Assembly (NCBI RefSeq): GCF_000159955.1
Contig: NZ_GG695973.1
Coordinates: forward strand, 241,900-260,117
Direction of reading: 5' to 3'
Length of the DNA: 18,218 nt
Source: Paenibacillus sp. oral taxon 786 str. D14
GTDB taxonomy: Bacteria; Bacillota; Bacilli; Paenibacillales; Paenibacillaceae
Positions 15,859 through 18,218 of the stretch are shown here, one piece after another. Position numbers and translations under genes: made by a program. The notes under the pieces are model-generated. The model saw only the letters and a program-made list of their open reading frames with translations, searched no databases and was not told the origin of the DNA. The stretch's first letter is position 1, and each line of letters starts with the position of its first letter.

Positions 15859-17271
15859 CTACCAAATAGACTGCATATCCCATACTTCCATAGATTTAAC
15901 GATAAGCTCTCCATCTCCCCAGATCTCTAGCCCCAAAGCATCCCTACGGGTCGGATAGACCCGGGTCGTCAGGCTTTTCAATCCGTTGGCATAGGCTTCA
16001 ACCATAGAGCGATCCAAATAGATATGAAGCTTCAAATTCTCACCTAACAGTTCCAGTTTGCCGCCTTGAATCCCTTTGCATTTTTCTCCTGGATGCAGCG
16101 TCGTCTTCGTCCGGTCCACCAAGAGTCTAGCTTCATTGAAATCATAGTACAGTAAAGTTTCCTCTTCACCATCCGGCGTACAACGGACCTTGATTCCGAG
16201 TTGTGACGCACGAACCGGCTCCAGTTCCACTTGAATCTCAAGTATGTCACCCTGAACGTCCCTTAACAACACATTAGCCTCGGCCAATGACTTGTCACGG
16301 ATCGATAGCCGCTTAGCACCACGCAGAGACTCCAGCTCTTGAATCGGCTCGATTCCCAGCCGTCCATCCTCCCGCAAATACACGCTCAATGGCAAGCCTG
16401 CGTTATGAGCCCAGCCTGATTGATACTCCAGTTCGGACGTCCGGTCGCCTTGGGCGATCGTGAAGACGATGTTTCTGCCGGTTTTCGGATCCACCATTCC
16501 GCTCGGGCCGGTAAAATGGAAATCACCGACATCAATCAGTTCCGGTTCCTCCTGATCGGGAATGAACGAAAGATGTTCTTTATCCAGCCGCCCGATCCAA
16601 TAGAACACCTCGACATCGGCGCCCTTCCCCACAGGGCTGACCAGTAAAAGATGCTTGTTCTCACCCTGCTTGTCGGTGCCAAGAGGAAGAAGGACAGGGA
16701 GCTCCCAGATCGGTCCAAGATAGGGGAACTTCTGAATATCCGCCTGATAAAATGGCCCTTTGTAAGTCCAATTCAGCATATCTTTGGACGCAAATGCGAG
16801 TGCAGCCCCGCCTTCGCCTTCGATTCCTGATCCAACTAAAGCATACCAGCCTTCATCGTCCTTCCACACGAACGGATCGCGAAAATCCCCGAATGCGCCC
16901 ATTCCCTTCTCCTGTACGATGAGCGGCTCCGGATGCTTGATCCATTGAACCAAATTCGGATCGCCATCCCGGGAATAAGTGCTCCGGGCAAGCGCCACGC
17001 TCTGATTCGGCGAAGCACTGTCATTGCCTGCCGTAAAGAACAAGACAGGCAGACCGTCCGCATCATAAGTTGCACTTCCCGACCAGATTCCGTCCGGTGC
17101 AAGCTGATCCTTTTCAGGCGCCAGGGCCACCGGAAGATCACGCCAATGTACGAGATCCTCACTGACCCAATGCCCCCAATGGATATGATAAAAGAACGGC
17201 CCTAGCGGGTTATGCTGATAGAACAAATGATATTTCCCGTCAAAATAGATCGGCGCATGCGGTTCATTCAT
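15859..17271 (-). CDS. GH32 fructanase, 5'-truncated paralogue of the SLH-anchored enzyme
   Basis: These 470 residues are closely related to the GH32 core of the downstream giant enzyme: MNEPHAPIYFDGKYHLFYQH, IHWGHWVSEDLVHW, FRDPFVW and IWELPVLLPLG, finishing MEVWDMQSIW exactly where the other continues into extra modules. Candidate catalytic residues are Glu3, Asp132 and Glu190. GH32 homology continues upstream of the first ATG without a start (QDRHRPQYHVSPPAHW, back to about 17349), where it meets a broken LacI gene. A TGA in this frame lies just before, and no ribosome binding site is visible. The only start is the Met of the WMNEP motif itself, whose ATG overlaps the LacI frame's stop as ATGA. 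A protein begun there would lack the first propeller strand and any signal peptide, so it is probably a pseudogene or poorly functional. The original enzyme was likely an exo- or endo-acting inulinase. Confidence 0.8.
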   Translation of the reverse strand: MNEPHAPIYFDGKYHLFYQHNPLGPFFYHIHWGHWVSEDLVHWRDLPVALAPEKDQLAPDGIWSGSATYDADGLPVLFFTAGNDSASPNQSVALARSTYSRDGDPNLVQWIKHPEPLIVQEKGMGAFGDFRDPFVWKDDEGWYALVGSGIEGEGGAALAFASKDMLNWTYKGPFYQADIQKFPYLGPIWELPVLLPLGTDKQGENKHLLLVSPVGKGADVEVFYWIGRLDKEHLSFIPDQEEPELIDVGDFHFTGPSGMVDPKTGRNIVFTIAQGDRTSELEYQSGWAHNAGLPLSVYLREDGRLGIEPIQELESLRGAKRLSIRDKSLAEANVLLRDVQGDILEIQVELEPVRASQLGIKVRCTPDGEEETLLYYDFNEARLLVDRTKTTLHPGEKCKGIQGGKLELLGENLKLHIYLDRSMVEAYANGLKSLTTRVYPTRRDALGLEIWGDGELIVKSMEVWDMQSIW

Positions 17272-17657
17272 CCAATGGGCGGGTGGGCTGACATGATACT
17301 GCGGTCTGTGCCGGTCCTGCAGCAGAGGTGTCCGATCCAGCTTGATCTCTTCTCAGGCTTGCCACCGCTGTTACACAGCATGAGCTTGAAGCCTTCGAGG
17401 TCCAACTCATCCTCAATATAATAAGCCAGTTCAGAGAAGAAAGGATTCCAGATACTTGGGAGCAATAGAGCTACCATCTTGGATTTCTGCATTTTGAAAT
17501 TTCGCGCTACTTCATTTGGAATATAATTCAGTTCTCGTATAGCTTCCTCTACTTTTCTGCGTGTATTAGGTTTTACAGCGCCAGAGTTGTTAATGACTCG
17601 GGAAACGGTCCCCACAGCAACACCAGCCAAGTTAGCTACATCTTTAATACTTGCCAT
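17268..17657 (-). pseudogene. LacI-family repressor, truncated by fusion to the GH32 gene
   Basis: Residues 1-103 are a normal LacI-type N-terminus: MASIKDVANLAGVAVGTVSR helix-turn-helix, the hinge helix NEVARNFKMQKS, and the start of the core, VALLLPSIWNPFFSEL, up to CNSGGKPEK. From about 17349 the frame runs out of register through GH32 DNA for 26 codons and stops at 17268. Members of this family have about 330 residues, so nearly all of the effector-binding and dimer domain is gone. The start at 17657 follows a G-rich GGGGGGT ribosome binding site; an in-frame ATG at 17738 lies upstream of the promoter and can be ignored. It was probably the repressor of the GH32 genes behind it and of itself. 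The remaining 129-residue product might bind DNA weakly. Confidence 0.85.
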
Positions 17658-17680
17658 ATTACCCCCCCGGACTCTCTTAT

Positions 17681-17716
17681 GAACCATATAATAACACCAA
17701 GTTGGAAACGTTTCAA
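17681..17716 (-). promoter_or_regulatory. Promoter of the LacI-GH32 unit with overlapping operator
   Basis: On the minus strand TTGAAA (17711-17716), a 17-base spacer and TATTAT (17688-17693) make a strong sigma-A promoter. The -35 box is part of an inverted repeat, TTGGAAACGTTTCAA on the plus strand (17702-17716), with the perfect core GAAACGTTTC centred on CG, typical of LacI-family operators. This suggests autorepression by the gene that follows. Confidence 0.75.
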
Positions 17717-17859
17717 ATTTTTTATTTTTCTTTAACACTCACACTTTCACCTTTAAATTGTTATTTTAACGGCCAGCGAATTACGGGAACGAAATCACAT
17801 TCATCTGTTATCAAGTGGCATTCGGATCCCACACGATAATCTAGCACAATCCCTTGTGT

Positions 17860-17875
17860 TTACAGTTCACTGTAA
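17860..17875. promoter_or_regulatory. Orphan palindrome TTACAGT-TC-ACTGTAA
   Basis: A perfect inverted repeat with 7-base arms and a 2-base centre lies about 150 bases upstream of the LacI-GH32 promoter. It looks like a dimer-binding operator, but no regulator with a matching known site is encoded in the window. Chance or a hairpin cannot be excluded. Confidence 0.35.
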
Positions 17876-17927
17876 TGTAAAGTACAAAGTACTGTTTGAC
17901 AGCAAAATATACATCAGCATATAACAA

Positions 17928-17954
17928 AAGCCACTCCTGACAAAGGAATGGCTT
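17928..17954. terminator. Terminator for the sigK transcript, possibly bidirectional
   Basis: AAGCCACTCCT and AGGAATGGCTT form an 11-bp stem with one mismatch and a 5-base loop. On the minus strand it is followed by TTTGTTATAT, fitting termination of transcripts arriving from sigK. On the plus strand the tail is the weaker CTTTGG. Confidence 0.55.
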
Positions 17955-18093
17955 CTTTGGATAAACCTTTCACGGCTGGACTGAATAACCTCTTGTTCTC
18001 TCTCCAGCCACATAGCTCGGCGGTACCGAACAGTGTTACGTCAAGTTATATGCACGAGGAATGTTATTTGTATCTAGATGTATAATCTTGAAA

Positions 18094-18124
18094 CAGACTG
18101 CTAGCGATTAAACTGAGCAGCCTG
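18094..18124 (-). terminator. Stem-loop just after the sigK stop
   Basis: CAGACTGCT and AGCAGCCTG pair over 9 bases (one G-T wobble) around a 13-base loop, 11 bases beyond the sigma factor stop. The minus strand continues TTTCAAGATT, a short T-run, so it could be the first, weak terminator of that gene. Confidence 0.4.
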
Positions 18125-18135
18125 CAAAATGAACC

Positions 18136-18218
18136 TTATTTCTTCTTATAAAACTCATGATACAGCTTCATCAGCGCCCTTTTCTCAATCCGCGACACAT
18201 AGCTCCGGCTAATCCCCA
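18136..18218 (-). CDS. sigK: C-terminal end of a sporulation sigma factor, SigK-like (partial)
   Basis: The last 26 codons before the TAA read GISRSYVSRIEKRALMKLYH, then EFYKKK. This is the end of sigma region 4.2, whose recognition helix contacts the -35 box. The SRSYVSRIEKRALMK string is characteristic of SigK, the late mother-cell sigma factor of endospore formers; SigE-type tails differ. The rest lies beyond the right edge of the window. As a conserved chromosomal gene, it marks the border of the accessory fructan locus. Confidence 0.8.
   Translation of the reverse strand, partial: GISRSYVSRIEKRALMKLYHEFYKKK

Larger units (their letters stand above)
17740..18135. other. Intergenic region between sigK end and the LacI-GH32 unit
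   Basis: About 400 A+T-rich bases contain no gene I can support. The contents are a 16-base palindrome at 17860-17875, a stem-loop with T-rich tail at 17928-17954, a 7-bp GGCTGGA/TCCAGCC stem at about 17974-18009 and a 9-bp stem at 18094-18124 behind the sigma factor gene. Confidence 0.5.

Noticed and set aside
17657..17738. Longer LacI protein beginning at the ATG at 17738
   Set aside because: That start lies upstream of the clear promoter and operator at 17681-17716, lacks a ribosome binding site, and LacI-family proteins begin just before the helix-turn-helix, as at 17657.
1..18218. CRISPR arrays, tRNA, rRNA, insertion sequences, phage genes
   Set aside because: No spaced direct repeats, cloverleaf sequences, rRNA segments, transposase motifs or paired terminal inverted repeats with target duplications were seen on either strand.

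Overview
The window is from a spore-forming, Gram-positive bacterium, most likely Paenibacillus or a close relative. Three points support this: purine-rich GGAGG-type ribosome binding sites, a very large exported enzyme ending in three S-layer homology (SLH) repeats behind a typical Paenibacillus-style pre-SLH domain, and the last codons of a sigK-like sporulation sigma factor at the right edge. Almost everything else concerns inulin-type fructans and difructose anhydrides (DFAs).

Left block, minus strand, 8197 down to 1951. A lipoprotein sugar-binding protein, two ABC permeases, an intracellular GH32 beta-fructofuranosidase, a badly decayed LacI-type repressor and a ROK fructokinase are read in one direction with short gaps. 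After a 0.4-kb gap with stem-loops comes a GH91 beta-helix protein (198-1541) with no signal peptide, best read as an intracellular DFA hydrolase, followed by a terminator at 64-103. An AraC-type regulator (8612-9499, plus strand) is divergent from the transport operon and is its probable activator. No ABC ATPase is present.

Right block, minus strand, 17657 down to 9551. A LacI-family gene broken after its DNA-binding region is joined to a GH32 gene that has lost its own start. Next is a 1883-residue secreted, SLH-anchored, multimodular GH32 enzyme, and after it a frameshifted remnant of a DUF2961/GH172 protein, a family known for DFA I hydrolase/synthase activity. Both GH32 proteins of this block carry Glu instead of Asp at the nucleophile position, as in endo-inulinases. 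The intracellular GH32 of the left block keeps Asp.

Inferred pathway: the surface-bound GH32 enzyme cuts (or cyclises) inulin; the ABC transporter imports the oligosaccharides or DFAs; GH91 opens DFA III to inulobiose; the intracellular GH32 releases fructose; and the ROK kinase phosphorylates it. Three promoters carry a similar LacI-type operator centred on CG, yet both LacI genes of the window are broken. The locus therefore seems to be losing its original repression and part of its enzyme set (GH172, second GH32), while the AraC-controlled uptake branch looks intact.
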